64,000 nucleotides of DNA from Sphingomonas jinjuensis (GCF_014197105.1 NZ_JACIEV010000002.1:372001-436000); one strand, 5' to 3'. Numbered from the stretch's first letter, positions 39,309-48,748 are shown. The notes: generated by a model not told the origin, from the sequence alone. Program-made: numbers and translations.

Positions 39309-40658
39309 ATGACCGATTTCGACTATGACCTCTTCGTGATCGGTGCAGGCAGCGGCGGCACCCGTGCCAGCCGCGTCGCCGCCGCGCATGGTGCGCGGGT
39401 CGCGGTGGCGGAGGAATATCGCGTCGGCGGCACCTGCGTCATCCGCGGCTGCGTGCCCAAGAAACTGCTCGTCTACGGCGCGCATTTCGCCGAGGATCTA
39501 AAGGATGCTCGTCGCTTCGGCTGGGACGTGCCGGGCGATTGCGCGTTCAGCTGGCCCGTGCTGCGCGACAATGTGAAGGCGGAAGTCGCGCGGATCGAGG
39601 GCGCCTATACCGACACGCTCGAGAGCAATCACGTCGACATCTATCACAGCCGCGCGGTCGTCACCGGCCCCAACAGCGTCCGGCTCGACGACGGGACCGA
39701 GAAGACGGCCGGCAAGATCCTCGTCGCGGTCGGCGCCCACCCCGCCATTCCGATCTGCGAGGGCCGCGAATTCGGCATCACCTCGAACGAGGTGTTCGAT
39801 CTGGAGGCAATACCCAAGCGCATCCTGATCGCCGGCGCGGGCTATATCGCCAACGAATTCGCGGGCATCTTCCACCAGCTTGGCGCCCACGTCATCCTGA
39901 TGAACCGGACGAAGGACATCCTGCGCGGCTATGAGCTCGCGATCCGCGACCGGCTGCTGCAGATCTCGATGATGAAGGGGCTCGAGTTCAAGTTCGACGC
40001 CAATTTCGAGAAGATCACGAAGGGCGACGACGGGTGCCTCACCGTCCATATGTCGGGGCACGAGCCGGTCACCGTCGACCTGGTCCTGTTCGCGACCGGG
40101 CGCGTCCCCAATACCAAGGACCTGGGCCTGGAGAGCGCCGGGGTCGAGCTGGACGACAAGGGCGGGGTCATCGTCGACGAGGACAATCGATCGACCTGCC
40201 CCTCGATCTTCGCGGTCGGCGACGTCACCAACCGCATCCAGCTGACCCCCGTCGCGATCCGCGAGGGCCAGGCCTTTTCCGACACCTTCTTCGGCAACAA
40301 GCCGACCCGCGTCGACTATGGCTGCATCCCCAGCGCCGTCTTCAGCCACCCGCCGATGGCCGGCGTCGGCATGACCGAGGCGGAGGCGCGGCAGAAGCTG
40401 GGGTCGGTGAAGGTCTATTCCTCGGACTTCCGCCCGATGAAGAACGTCCTCGCCAACCGCGACGAGCGCGCGCTCTACAAGATGGTGTGCGACGGCGAAA
40501 CCGATCGCGTCGTCGGCATCCACCTGATCGGCCCCGACTCGCCCGAGATCATCCAGGGCGCTGCGGTGGCGGTGAAGGCCGGCCTCACCAAGGCCCAATT
40601 CGACCAGACCGTCGCGCTCCACCCGACGATGGCCGAGGAACTGGTCCTGCTGAAGTAA
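39309..40658 (+). CDS. gor: Glutathione-disulfide reductase
   Basis: Gor reduces oxidised glutathione with NADPH. The 449-residue flavoenzyme has FAD loop DYDLFVIGAGSGGTRASRVA, the redox pair C43/C48 in GGTCVIRGCVPKK, a second Rossmann domain (ILIAGAGYIANEFAGIF), the FAD motif FAVGDVTNRIQLTP, and the partner His in ALHPTMAEELV. The CVIRGCVPKK form separates it from dihydrolipoamide dehydrogenase (CxNxGC). ATG 39309 suits the family. Confidence 0.94.
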   Translation: MTDFDYDLFVIGAGSGGTRASRVAAAHGARVAVAEEYRVGGTCVIRGCVPKKLLVYGAHFAEDLKDARRFGWDVPGDCAFSWPVLRDNVKAEVARIEGAYTDTLESNHVDIYHSRAVVTGPNSVRLDDGTEKTAGKILVAVGAHPAIPICEGREFGITSNEVFDLEAIPKRILIAGAGYIANEFAGIFHQLGAHVILMNRTKDILRGYELAIRDRLLQISMMKGLEFKFDANFEKITKGDDGCLTVHMSGHEPVTVDLVLFATGRVPNTKDLGLESAGVELDDKGGVIVDEDNRSTCPSIFAVGDVTNRIQLTPVAIREGQAFSDTFFGNKPTRVDYGCIPSAVFSHPPMAGVGMTEAEARQKLGSVKVYSSDFRPMKNVLANRDERALYKMVCDGETDRVVGIHLIGPDSPEIIQGAAVAVKAGLTKAQFDQTVALHPTMAEELVLLK

Positions 40659-40661
40659 CTG

Positions 40662-40683
40662 ATCCTCCCCGGCACGGGAGGAC
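40662..40683. repeat. Short class B palindrome
   Basis: ATCCTCCCCGGCACGGGAGG is a small inverted repeat in the gap between the converging gor and enoyl-CoA hydratase genes. Confidence 0.6.
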
Positions 40684-40691
40684 AAATGGTC

Positions 40692-41480
40692 TCACCGCCC
40701 CACGAATCGCCCCGGCCGCCGCTCGTTCACCGCCCTCACGCCTTCGGCGAAATCCTCGGTCTGCTGCAGCACTGCCTGCTCCGACAGCTCACGGTCGGTG
40801 GCCGCCTCGACCAGCGCCATCAGGTCGCCGCGCGTCGTCGCGCGCGTCGCCTGGACCGCCAACGGCGCCGCCGCGGCGATTTCCTGCGCCAGTGCCATCG
40901 CTTCCGCGTCCAACGCCTCGGGCGCTACCACCTTGTCGGCGAGCCCCCAGGCCGCGGCCTCCTCCGCTCGAATCCGCCGCCCCGTCAGGTTCATCAGCAG
41001 CGCCCGCTGCTTGCCGACCACCCGCTCCAGCACCGCCGAGATGCCGAAGCCAGGGTGGAAGCCGAGCTGGACGAAGTTCGCCGCGAACTTCGCGCTGGTC
41101 GAGGCCACGCGAAAGTCGGCCACCAGCGCCAGCCCCAGCCCAGCGCCGACCGCCGCCCCCTGCACCGCAGCGATCACCGGCTTGCGGACGCCGAACAGGT
41201 TCGCCGCCGCGACGTAGAAGGGATTACGCGCCCCCTCGACCACCCCGTCGCGCACCGGATTGTCGCTGACGAGATCAGCGCCGGCGCAGAACACCCGTCC
41301 TTCGGCGCGCAACAGGATCGTGCGGACCGCCGGGTCCGCATCCGCCTGGGCAAAGGCGCGCCCGATCGCCTCGATCAGCGCCAGGTCGGCGAAGTTGGAG
41401 GGCGGCCGATCGATCGTCACGATCATCACCGCCCCGTCACGGTCCACCGCCGCTCCGTCTGCCATTCCCATACCCGTCAT
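40692..41480 (-). CDS. Enoyl-CoA hydratase/isomerase
   Basis: This is a 262-residue crotonase-fold protein. The oxyanion-hole segments are GRVFCAGADLVSDN and VQGAAVGAGLGLALVADFRV, and the region KFAANFVQLGFHPGFGISAV holds the Asp/Glu zone seen in crotonases. It probably acts in acyl-CoA degradation, in keeping with the divergent thiolase gene 68 bp away. Of three close ATGs (41480, 41471, 41465), the first has an AAAGCGGGA upstream. Whether hydratase or isomerase cannot be told. Confidence 0.87.
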   Translation of the reverse strand: MTGMGMADGAAVDRDGAVMIVTIDRPPSNFADLALIEAIGRAFAQADADPAVRTILLRAEGRVFCAGADLVSDNPVRDGVVEGARNPFYVAAANLFGVRKPVIAAVQGAAVGAGLGLALVADFRVASTSAKFAANFVQLGFHPGFGISAVLERVVGKQRALLMNLTGRRIRAEEAAAWGLADKVVAPEALDAEAMALAQEIAAAAPLAVQATRATTRGDLMALVEAATDRELSEQAVLQQTEDFAEGVRAVNERRPGRFVGR

Positions 41481-41548
41481 CGCGTCCCGCTTTCCTAATG
41501 CCGTCGTCTGGCGCATACATCCCATACCCGATCCTCGAAAGGCCAGTC

Positions 41549-42745
41549 ATGCGCGAAGCCGCCATCGTCTCTACCGCCCGAACCGGCATCGGCCGGGCCT
41601 ATCGCGGCTATTTCAACGCGACCGAGGCGCCTGTGCTCGCCGGCCATGTCATGAACGCCGCGGTCGAGCGCGCCGGCATCGATCCGGCGCGCATCGACGA
41701 CGTGTTCTGGGGTATCGGCAACCAGTGGGGTGAGCAGGGCGGCAATGCCGGCCGTATGGCGATCTTCGCCGGCGCGCTGCCGCAATCGGTCCCGGCCTTC
41801 ACGCTCGATCGCAAATGCGGCTCGGGCCTTACCGCGCTCGCGCTGGCGGCGCGCTCGATCATCGCCGGCGACATCGATGTCGCACTCGCCGGCGGCATGG
41901 AATCGATCAGCCACACGGTGACCAAGGATGCGCCGCGCTACGTCAACCAGAGCGTCATCGCCAACGAGCCTGCCGCCTATATCCCGATGATTGAGACAGC
42001 GGAGATCGTTGCCAGCCGCTACGGCATCAGCCGCGCCGCGCAGGACGACTATGCCGCGACGAGCCAACGGCGCGCCGCCCGCGGCCTCGACACCGGTGCC
42101 TTCGCCGAAGAGATCGCGCCGATCACCGTCGAGAAGGCGCTGTTCGACAAGGAAGGCAATCGCACCGGCACCGAGACGGTCACCGTCACCCAGGACGAGG
42201 GCATCCGCCCCGGCACCACCGTCGAGGGGCTGGCCGGCCTCAAGACCGTCTGGCCCGGCGGCCAGTTCACCGGCCCCGGCGAGAACGTCACCGCCGGCAA
42301 CGCCAGTCAGCTGTCCGACGGCGCCGCCGCGCAGATCGTCATGGACCGCGCCACCGCGCTCGCCGAGGGCAAGGAAATACTGGGCATCTATCGCGGCTTT
42401 CAGGCAGCGGGCTGCGCCCCCGACGAGATGGGCATCGGGCCGGTCTTCGCCATCCCCAAGCTGCTCGACCGCGCCGGCCTGTCGGTCGCCGACATCGGCC
42501 TGTGGGAACTGAACGAGGCGTTCGCCAGCCAGTGCCTCTATTGCCGCGACCACCTCGGCATCGATCCCGAAAAGTACAACGTCAACGGCGGCGCGATCGC
42601 GGTCGGCCATCCCTTCGGCATGACCGGCAGCCGCCTCGTCGGCCATGCCATGATCGAGGGTCGCAAGCGTGGCGTGCAGTGGGTGGTCGTGTCGATGTGT
42701 ACGGCAGGCGGCATGGGTGCGGCGGGCTTGTTCGAGCTGGTCTGA
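41549..42745 (+). CDS. Acetyl-CoA acyltransferase (thiolase)
   Basis: Thiolases cleave 3-ketoacyl-CoA or condense two acetyl-CoA. The 398-residue protein has the nucleophile C90 ([11 protein letters not shown]), the NEAFA motif in [14 protein letters not shown], the histidine in [17 protein letters not shown], and a second cysteine in [15 protein letters not shown]. All four catalytic features are present. A degradative role with the divergent enoyl-CoA hydratase is likely; chain length is unknown. Confidence 0.92.
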   Translation: MREAAIVSTARTGIGRAYRGYFNATEAPVLAGHVMNAAVERAGIDPARIDDVFWGIGNQWGEQGGNAGRMAIFAGALPQSVPAFTLDRKCGSGLTALALAARSIIAGDIDVALAGGMESISHTVTKDAPRYVNQSVIANEPAAYIPMIETAEIVASRYGISRAAQDDYAATSQRRAARGLDTGAFAEEIAPITVEKALFDKEGNRTGTETVTVTQDEGIRPGTTVEGLAGLKTVWPGGQFTGPGENVTAGNASQLSDGAAAQIVMDRATALAEGKEILGIYRGFQAAGCAPDEMGIGPVFAIPKLLDRAGLSVADIGLWELNEAFASQCLYCRDHLGIDPEKYNVNGGAIAVGHPFGMTGSRLVGHAMIEGRKRGVQWVVVSMCTAGGMGAAGLFELV

Positions 42746-42752
42746 TCCCCCT

Positions 42753-42820
42753 CCGTTCGGGCCGAGCGAAGTCGTGGCACCGGCACCCGCCGTGACCTTC
42801 GACTACGCTCGGGGCGAGCG
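42753..42820. repeat. Degenerate class A repeat overlapping the rarD 3' end
   Basis: Left arm CCGTTCGGGCCGAGCGAAGT faces a diverged inverted copy that supplies the last codons and the TAG stop (42803-42805) of rarD. Confidence 0.65.
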
Positions 42821-43696
42821 CGCCTCCCGCACGCTCGCCCACGCATACACCGCGCAGCCAAGCCAGATCAGCCCGAACACCACGCCATGGACTGGCCGCA
42901 GCGGCTCACCGAACAACAGCACCGCCTCCAGGAACTGCAAGGTCGGCGCGATATATTGGAGCAGCCCCATCGTCGTGTAGCGCAGCGTTCGCGCCGCCGC
43001 CGCGAACATCAGCAGCGGCGCCGCGGTGACCGCGCCCGCCACCACCAGCAACACGTCGAGCCGAGTATCGTGGCCGAACGCACCCTGCCCCTGCGCCCCG
43101 GCCCAGCCGATCACCGCCAGCGACGGCCCGGCGAGCAGCGCCGTCTCCACCGCCAGCCCGCCCAGCGCATCGATCGCCGCCACCTTGCGGATCAGACCGT
43201 AGCCGCCGAAGCTCGCCGCCAGCGTCAGCGAAATCCACAGTTCCCCGCCGCCCGCGACCGCCATGACCAGCACGCCTACCGCCGCGATGGCCACCGCGAC
43301 CATTTGCACCCGGTCGATCCGCTCGCGCAGCACCGCGATGCCGAGCGCAACATTGACCAGCGGATTGATGAAATAGCCGAGGCTCGCCTCGAGCACATGG
43401 CCGTGCTGCACCGCCCAGATATAGACCAGCCAGTTGATCGCGATCAGCACCGCCGATCCGCACAGCAACAGCAAGGTCCGCCCCCGTGCGGCGCGTAGGA
43501 TGGTCCCAAGCTGCCGCCTCACCAGAATGATCGCGGCGAGCAGCAGCAGCGACCACACCACCCGATGCGCCAGCACCTGAAGCGCCGGCACGCCGCGCAA
43601 GAGGCGCAGGTACAGCGGCAGCACACCCCACAGGGTATACGCGCCCACGCCGAGCATCAGCCCGGCGCGGACGTTCGGCGAAACGGACGACGTCAT
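42803..43696 (-). CDS. rarD: RarD-type EamA-family transporter
   Basis: This is a 297-residue membrane protein with ten spans and two EamA repeats. It begins RAGLMLGVGAYTLWGVLPLY with LRLLRGVPALQVLAHRVVWS, the RarD pattern. A conserved INWLVYIWAVQHGHVLEASL with GYFINPLVNV lies in the first half, and LQYIAPTLQFLEAVLLFGEP near the end. Substrate is unknown; E. coli RarD was named in connection with chloramphenicol. ATG 43696 is preferred; 43726 is possible. Confidence 0.9.
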   Translation of the reverse strand: MTSSVSPNVRAGLMLGVGAYTLWGVLPLYLRLLRGVPALQVLAHRVVWSLLLLAAIILVRRQLGTILRAARGRTLLLLCGSAVLIAINWLVYIWAVQHGHVLEASLGYFINPLVNVALGIAVLRERIDRVQMVAVAIAAVGVLVMAVAGGGELWISLTLAASFGGYGLIRKVAAIDALGGLAVETALLAGPSLAVIGWAGAQGQGAFGHDTRLDVLLVVAGAVTAAPLLMFAAAARTLRYTTMGLLQYIAPTLQFLEAVLLFGEPLRPVHGVVFGLIWLGCAVYAWASVREARSPRA

Positions 43697-43772
43697 CGCC
43701 GCCGCGTGTCGCGGCTTACCGCGCATCGGGCAACCAACTTCAGCTTGGGACGCCCCAAACCCTCGTCGCCGT

Positions 43773-45131
43773 TCAATCCGCGAACAGCAGGACTGGCGTC
43801 TCGAGCATCTTCTTTAAAGCCTGGACATAGCTGGCTGCGTCCCAGCCATCGACGACGCGATGATCGCAGCTGATCGACAGGTTCATCAGCTTCGCGCGCC
43901 GGATCTCGTCGCCGCGCCCAGTGAACACCGGCCGCTCGACGATCTTGTTCGGGCCGATGATCGCGACCTCGGGCCGGTTGATGACCGGCGTCGTCGCGAT
44001 GCCGCCGAGCGGCCCCAGCGAGGTGACGGTGATCGTGCCGTTGCCCAGCTCGTCGGGCTTCAGCTTATTGGCACGCGCCGCCTCGGCCAGCCGCGAAATC
44101 TCGCGCGCCAGCTGCCAGACGTTCTTGTCCTGCGCATCGCGGATCACCGGCACGGTCAGCCCCGCGTCGGTCTGTGCTGCCATGCCCAGATGCACACGGC
44201 CCGATCGCGTCACCACGCCCGCTTCGTCGTCGTAGCGTGCGTTGAGCATTGGAAAGTCGGGCAAGGTGCGACAGATCGCGACGATCATCAGCGGCAGCAT
44301 CGTCAGCTTGGGCCGCTCGCCGCGGTTGTCGTTCAGGTCGGCGCGGAAGCGTTCCAGTTCGGTCACGTCGATCTCGTCGACATAGGTGAAGTGCGGGATG
44401 TTGCGCTTCGCCGCCGCCATGTTCTCAGCGATGCGGCGCCGCATGCCGATGACACGGACCTGCTCGTCGTCGCGCGCCCGGCTGCGCCCCGGCGCGGCAT
44501 AGCCCTCGCCCGAGCCATAGCGCAGGAAGGCGTCGAGATCGGCATGGCGGATGCGGTCGCTCTCCGCCTTCACCTGGGAAAGATCGACGCCAAGTTCCTT
44601 CGCCCGCGCGCGGACGGCGGGGGATGCGAGGACTGGCTTGTGCTCTCCCCTCCCTGCAAGGGAGGGGTCGGGGGTGGGTGCCGGCGCGCCAGCGCCGGCG
44701 TCCTCGCTCGCGGCAGGCGGAGGAGCCGATGCTTGTGCATCGGCACCCACCCCCGGCCCCTCCCCTGCAGGGAGGGAAGCGGGCGCAACCACCTCCTCCA
44801 CGCCGGGATTCTCAGCCTCGTACTGCTCCGCCGTCTCGGCCTGCGCAGCCGTCTCCGGCGCCGCGACGACCTCGTCGGTCCCCGCATCGACGTCGGTCTC
44901 AATCACCACCAGCGCCGCGCCGATCGCGACCTGGTCGCCGACCTCGCCGGCCAGCTCGACGACGGTGCCCGACACCGGCGACTCCATCTCGACCGTCGCC
45001 TTGTCGGTCATCATGTCGGCGATGTTCTGGTCTTCCTCGACGCGGTCGCCGATCTTGACGTGCCAGGCGACGATCTCGGCCTCGGCGATCCCCTCGCCGA
45101 TGTCGGGAAGCTTGAAGGTATAGCGAGCCAT
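43773..45131 (-). CDS. bkdB: Branched-chain 2-oxoacid dehydrogenase E2 (dihydrolipoyl acyltransferase)
   Basis: E2 is the core of the complex, moving acyl groups from lipoate to CoA. The 452-residue protein has the lipoyl domain (1-80, lipoyl lysine K44 in MTDKATVEMESP), the E1/E3-binding domain (LASPAVRARAKELGVDLSQV at 167-186) and the catalytic domain with SISCDHRVVDGWDAASYVQA. Between residues 119 and 162 the linker is encoded by a 129-bp palindromic repeat element and is rich in Ala, Pro and Gly. It shares a base with the E1beta stop (TGATG). No E3 gene is adjacent. bkd rather than sucB or aceF is favoured by the E1 partners. Confidence 0.92.
   Translation of the reverse strand: MARYTFKLPDIGEGIAEAEIVAWHVKIGDRVEEDQNIADMMTDKATVEMESPVSGTVVELAGEVGDQVAIGAALVVIETDVDAGTDEVVAAPETAAQAETAEQYEAENPGVEEVVAPASLPAGEGPGVGADAQASAPPPAASEDAGAGAPAPTPDPSLAGRGEHKPVLASPAVRARAKELGVDLSQVKAESDRIRHADLDAFLRYGSGEGYAAPGRSRARDDEQVRVIGMRRRIAENMAAAKRNIPHFTYVDEIDVTELERFRADLNDNRGERPKLTMLPLMIVAICRTLPDFPMLNARYDDEAGVVTRSGRVHLGMAAQTDAGLTVPVIRDAQDKNVWQLAREISRLAEAARANKLKPDELGNGTITVTSLGPLGGIATTPVINRPEVAIIGPNKIVERPVFTGRGDEIRRAKLMNLSISCDHRVVDGWDAASYVQALKKMLETPVLLFAD
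44648..44776. repeat. Palindromic element (class B) inside the E2 gene
   Basis: The terminal 36 bases (from CCCTCCCTGCAAGGGAGGGG at 44648) and the reverse complement of the right end match with two mismatches. Inside lies the palindrome GGCGCGCCAGCGCC-type sequence and GATGCTTGTGCATC. The host frame stays open; the length is exactly 43 codons. Confidence 0.85.
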
Positions 45132-46201
45132 CAGACGTCCTTCATGATCTTCTCGAGCGCCTGGCCGATGCGGACCGGCCCCGGGAAATACGCCCATTCC
45201 AGGCTGTGCGGATATGGCGTGTCGAAGCCGGTCACCCGCTCGATCGGCGCCTCCAGATGATAGAAGCACCGCTCCTGCACCAGTGCCGACAGCTCCGCGC
45301 CGAAGCCGCCGGTGCGCGTCGCCTCATGGACGATCATGCAGCGTCCGGTCTTCTTCACCGACGCCTCGATCGTCTCGATGTCGAGCGGCACCAGCGTGCG
45401 CAGGTCGACGATCTCCGCATCGACGCCAGCTTCCTCGACGACCGCACGGCACACGTGCACCATCGTGCCATAGGCCAGGATCGTCAGCGCTTCGCCTGGG
45501 CGCACGACCTGGGCCTTGCCCAGCTCGACCCGATAATAGCCGCTCGGCACCGCGCCGCCGGGATGCTTCGACCAGTTTTCCGCCGGTCGATCCCAGTAGC
45601 CGTTGAACGGGCCGTTATAGATGCGCTTGGGCTCCAGGAAGAGCACCGGGTCGTTGTCCTCGATCGCCGCGATCAACAGCCCCTTGGCGTCATAGGGCGT
45701 CGACGGGATCACCGTCTTGATGCCGGAAACGTGGGTAAAGATGCCCTCGGGCGACTGCGAGTGGGTCTGCCCGCCGAAGATGCCGCCGCCATAGGGGCTG
45801 CGCACCGTGATCGGCGCGGTGAACTCGCCTGCCGAGCGATAGCGAAGCCGCGCCGCCTCGCTGACCAGCTGGTCGAGCGCCGGATAGATGTAATCGGCGA
45901 ACTGGATCTCCGGTACCGGGCGCAGACCATAGGCGCCCATGCCGATCGCGACGCCGATGATGCCGATCTCGGTGATCGGCGTGTCGAACACGCGGGTCTT
46001 GCCGTATTTTCCCTGCAACCCCGCGGTCGCGCGGAACACGCCGCCGAAATAGCCGACGTCCTCGCCCATCACCGTCACGGTGGCATCGCGCGCCATCATC
46101 ACGTCGAGCGCAGAATTGATCGCCTGGATCATGTTCATGCGAACGGTGTCGGTCTCAACGGCGGCGGTTTCGATGGTGTCCACGTCGCTCACCTCAGTCA
46201 C
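45131..46201 (-). CDS. bkdA2: Branched-chain 2-oxoacid dehydrogenase E1 beta
   Basis: The beta subunit completes the thiamine-dependent E1 active site. The 356 residues contain MIQAINSALDVMMARDATVT, GEDVGYFGGVFRATAGLQGK, FDTPITEIGIIGVAIGMGAY, and the late EATRTGGFGAELSALVQERC. These are typical of 2-oxoisovalerate E1beta. The start is GTG 46201, overlapping the E1alpha stop (GTGA). Confidence 0.93.
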   Translation of the reverse strand: MTEVSDVDTIETAAVETDTVRMNMIQAINSALDVMMARDATVTVMGEDVGYFGGVFRATAGLQGKYGKTRVFDTPITEIGIIGVAIGMGAYGLRPVPEIQFADYIYPALDQLVSEAARLRYRSAGEFTAPITVRSPYGGGIFGGQTHSQSPEGIFTHVSGIKTVIPSTPYDAKGLLIAAIEDNDPVLFLEPKRIYNGPFNGYWDRPAENWSKHPGGAVPSGYYRVELGKAQVVRPGEALTILAYGTMVHVCRAVVEEAGVDAEIVDLRTLVPLDIETIEASVKKTGRCMIVHEATRTGGFGAELSALVQERCFYHLEAPIERVTGFDTPYPHSLEWAYFPGPVRIGQALEKIMKDV

Positions 46202-47484
46202 TTGCGCGCCCATGGCCGGCCGCTTGCGGTTTCCTCGTCGAGCATCTGCTGGCGCTGTTCTTTCAGATGCCACGGCATCTCCTCGAAGACGCCGTCGAAC
46301 AGGCTGTCGAGCGGCTGGTGAAGGCCATGGCCGAGGATGCCGTTCTTCTCGGCTTCCTTCTGCGCCGCCTTCACCTCCTCGGCGACTTCCTTGTCCTGCG
46401 CCGCATGACGTTCCTCGTCCCACTCGCCGACCGCGATCAGATGGTCCTTCAGGCGGCGGACGGGATCGCCGAGCGGCCAGGCGTTCGGCTCGCCAGCGCT
46501 GCGATACTGCGTCGGATCGTCGGAGGTCGAGTGACCTTCGGCGCGATAGGTGAAATGCTCGATCAGCGTCGGCCCTTGGTTGGTCCGTGCCCGCTCGGCC
46601 GCCCATTGCGTCGCTGCATAGACCGCCAGCGCGTCGTTGCCGTCGACGCGCAGGCCAGCGATGCCGTAGCCGACCGCGCGGGCCGCGAACGTCGTCGCCT
46701 CTGCCCCCGCGAAGCCGGAGAAGCTGGAGATCGCCCACTGATTGTTGACGACGTTCAGCACCACCGGTGCGCGATAGACCGCGGCGAAGGTGCAGGCGGA
46801 GTGGAAGTCGCCTTCCGCGGTCGACCCCTCCCCGCACCACGTCGCGGCGATGCGCGTGTCGCCCTGCGCGGCCGAGGCCATCGCCCAGCCGACTGCCTGG
46901 GGATATTGAGTCGTCAGGTTGCCCGAGATCGAGAAGAAGCCGAAATCCTTCGCCGAATACATGATCGGCAACTGCTTGCCGCCCAGCTTGTCGCCGCTGT
47001 TCGAGTAGATCTGGTTCATCATCTCGACCAGCGGATAGCCGCGCGCGATCAGCAGCCCCTGCTGACGGTACGACGGGAAGCACATGTCGTCGCGGTCGAG
47101 CGCATAGGCCGCGGCGATCGCCACCGCCTCCTCGCCCAACGCCTTCATATAGAAGCTGGTCTTGCCCTGGCGCTGCGCCCGGAACATCCGTTCGTCGAAC
47201 GCCCGCAACTGCACCATGCTGCGCAGCATACGGCGCAGCATATCGGGACTGAGCTTGGGATCCCACGGCCCCACCGCCTGCCCGTCGTCGTCAAGCACGC
47301 GGACCAGCGTATAGGCCAGTTCGTGGAATTCGCCCGCCGGTGTCGCGGTATCGGGGCGCCGTGCCGACCCTGCCGCGGGCACGTCGACGGCGGCGAAATC
47401 GACCGGGTCGCCGGGCCGGAATCGCGGCTCCGGCACGTGCAGCGACAAGGGGGGCAAATTGGCGCGCGGATGCTCGCTGGCCAC
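46198..47484 (-). CDS. bkdA1: Branched-chain 2-oxoacid dehydrogenase E1 alpha
   Basis: The alpha subunit binds thiamine diphosphate and decarboxylates branched 2-oxoacids from Val, Leu and Ile. The 428 residues include MVQLRAFDERMFRAQRQGKT, MCFPSYRQQGLLIARGYPLV, and the ThDP motif GEGSTAEGDFHSACTFAAVY to NVVNNQWAISS. The phosphorylation-loop region HSTSDDPTQYRS follows. It is first in the E1alpha-E1beta-E2 operon. Confidence 0.94.
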   Translation of the reverse strand: MASEHPRANLPPLSLHVPEPRFRPGDPVDFAAVDVPAAGSARRPDTATPAGEFHELAYTLVRVLDDDGQAVGPWDPKLSPDMLRRMLRSMVQLRAFDERMFRAQRQGKTSFYMKALGEEAVAIAAAYALDRDDMCFPSYRQQGLLIARGYPLVEMMNQIYSNSGDKLGGKQLPIMYSAKDFGFFSISGNLTTQYPQAVGWAMASAAQGDTRIAATWCGEGSTAEGDFHSACTFAAVYRAPVVLNVVNNQWAISSFSGFAGAEATTFAARAVGYGIAGLRVDGNDALAVYAATQWAAERARTNQGPTLIEHFTYRAEGHSTSDDPTQYRSAGEPNAWPLGDPVRRLKDHLIAVGEWDEERHAAQDKEVAEEVKAAQKEAEKNGILGHGLHQPLDSLFDGVFEEMPWHLKEQRQQMLDEETASGRPWARK

Positions 47485-47599
47485 GATGGTCCTCTCAATT
47501 TCGCGTGCCTCGGATCAGGCCAACGCTTCGAACCGCCTCTTGCCTCGTTGTAATAAAATTTCAAGTGACTGATCGACTATTCCGCTGTGCCGAGGCGGC

Positions 47600-47622
47600 G
47601 ATCCTCCCCGACACGGGGAGGA
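47600..47622. repeat. Short class B palindrome
   Basis: ATCCTCCCCG, ACA, CGGGGAGGAT: a perfect 10-bp inverted repeat just after the FAH-family gene (minus strand). Without a T run it may act as a weak terminator or a repeat relic. Confidence 0.65.
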
Positions 47623-47631
47623 TCGTGGTCC

Positions 47632-48633
47632 CTATTCCACCACCTGCTCGATCGCGCCGAAGATCGAATGATGCCGGTCGTCCTCCGCCCAGATCCGCAC
47701 CGTGTCGCCCTTCTTCAGGAACGGCGTCTTGGCCTCGCCGCCGTTGATCGTCTCGACGGTGCGCACCTCGGCCAGGCACGAATAGCCGACGCCGCCGTCG
47801 GCGATCGGCTTGCCGGGGCCGCCGTCGCCATCGCGGTTCGACACCGTGCCCGACCCGACGATCGTGCCGGCGCCCAGCTTGCGCGTCTTCGCCGCATGCG
47901 CGACCAGCGTGCCGAAGTCGAAGGTCATGTCCTCGCCCGCCTCGGCCCGGCCGAACGGCTGGCCGTTCAGGTCGACCATCAGCTTGCGATGCAGCTTGCC
48001 GTCCCGCCACCAGTCGCCCAACGCATCGGGCGTCACGAACACGGGCGAGAAGGACGACGCCGGCTTCGACTGGAAAAAGCCGAAGCCCTTGGCCAGCTCG
48101 CCGGGGATCAGGTTGCGCAAGCTGACGTCGTTGGTCAGGCCGATCAACCGCACCGCCGCCAGCGCCTCGTCCCGGCTCGCGCCCTGCGGCACGTCGCCGG
48201 TCACCACGACGACCTCCGCCTCCAGGTCGCAGCCCCAGCTTTCGTCCGCCAGCGGGATCGGATCGCGAGGGCCAAGGAAGCCGTCGCTGCCGCCCTGGTA
48301 CATCAGCGGATCGTGCCAGAAGCTCTCGGGCATCTCCGCCCCGCGCGCCTGCCGCACCAGTGCGACATGGTTCACATAGGCCGATCCGTCCGCCCATTGA
48401 TAGGCGCGCGGCAAGGGCGCCGCGGCGTCATGCTCGTGGAAACGCTCCAGCGGGATCGCCTGGTTGCGCACATCGGTCGCCAGGACGATCAGGTCGGGCA
48501 GCACCCGGTCCCACTCGTCGAGCGCCGCCTGCAGGGTCGGCGCGATATGCCCCGCGTCGGCATACCAGGCGAGGTCGTCGGACACGACGACGAGCTTGCC
48601 GTCACGCCCATGCTTCAGGCTGGCCAGTTTCAT
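47632..48633 (-). CDS. Fumarylacetoacetate hydrolase-family protein
   Basis: The 333-residue protein has the FAH fold. The metal-ligand glutamates lie in ADESWGCDLEAEVVVVTGDV, and LIGLTNDVSLRNL, SFSPVFVTPDALGDWW, FDFGTLVAHAAKTRKLGAGT and IVGSGTVSN follow. This two-domain form resembles fumarylacetoacetase-like enzymes of aromatic amino-acid breakdown, but no hmgA or maiA is beside it. Hydrolysis or decarboxylation of another 2-oxo acid is also possible. Confidence 0.85.
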   Translation of the reverse strand: MKLASLKHGRDGKLVVVSDDLAWYADAGHIAPTLQAALDEWDRVLPDLIVLATDVRNQAIPLERFHEHDAAAPLPRAYQWADGSAYVNHVALVRQARGAEMPESFWHDPLMYQGGSDGFLGPRDPIPLADESWGCDLEAEVVVVTGDVPQGASRDEALAAVRLIGLTNDVSLRNLIPGELAKGFGFFQSKPASSFSPVFVTPDALGDWWRDGKLHRKLMVDLNGQPFGRAEAGEDMTFDFGTLVAHAAKTRKLGAGTIVGSGTVSNRDGDGGPGKPIADGGVGYSCLAEVRTVETINGGEAKTPFLKKGDTVRIWAEDDRHHSIFGAIEQVVE

Positions 48634-48748
48634 GCGCTCTCCTCGTGTTGGTTTGGATGGGCACCGTAGCCAGCCGCAGGCGACGCGTCACCCCCGGCCA
48701 AAGCTGGACGACGCGGCAGGACGCTTGCAATCCCACCCCCGCCGATTC

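Noticed and set aside
39309..40658. Dihydrolipoamide dehydrogenase for the nearby oxoacid dehydrogenase
   Set aside because: The redox motif is CVIRGC, as in glutathione reductase, not the CxNxGC of dihydrolipoamide dehydrogenase.
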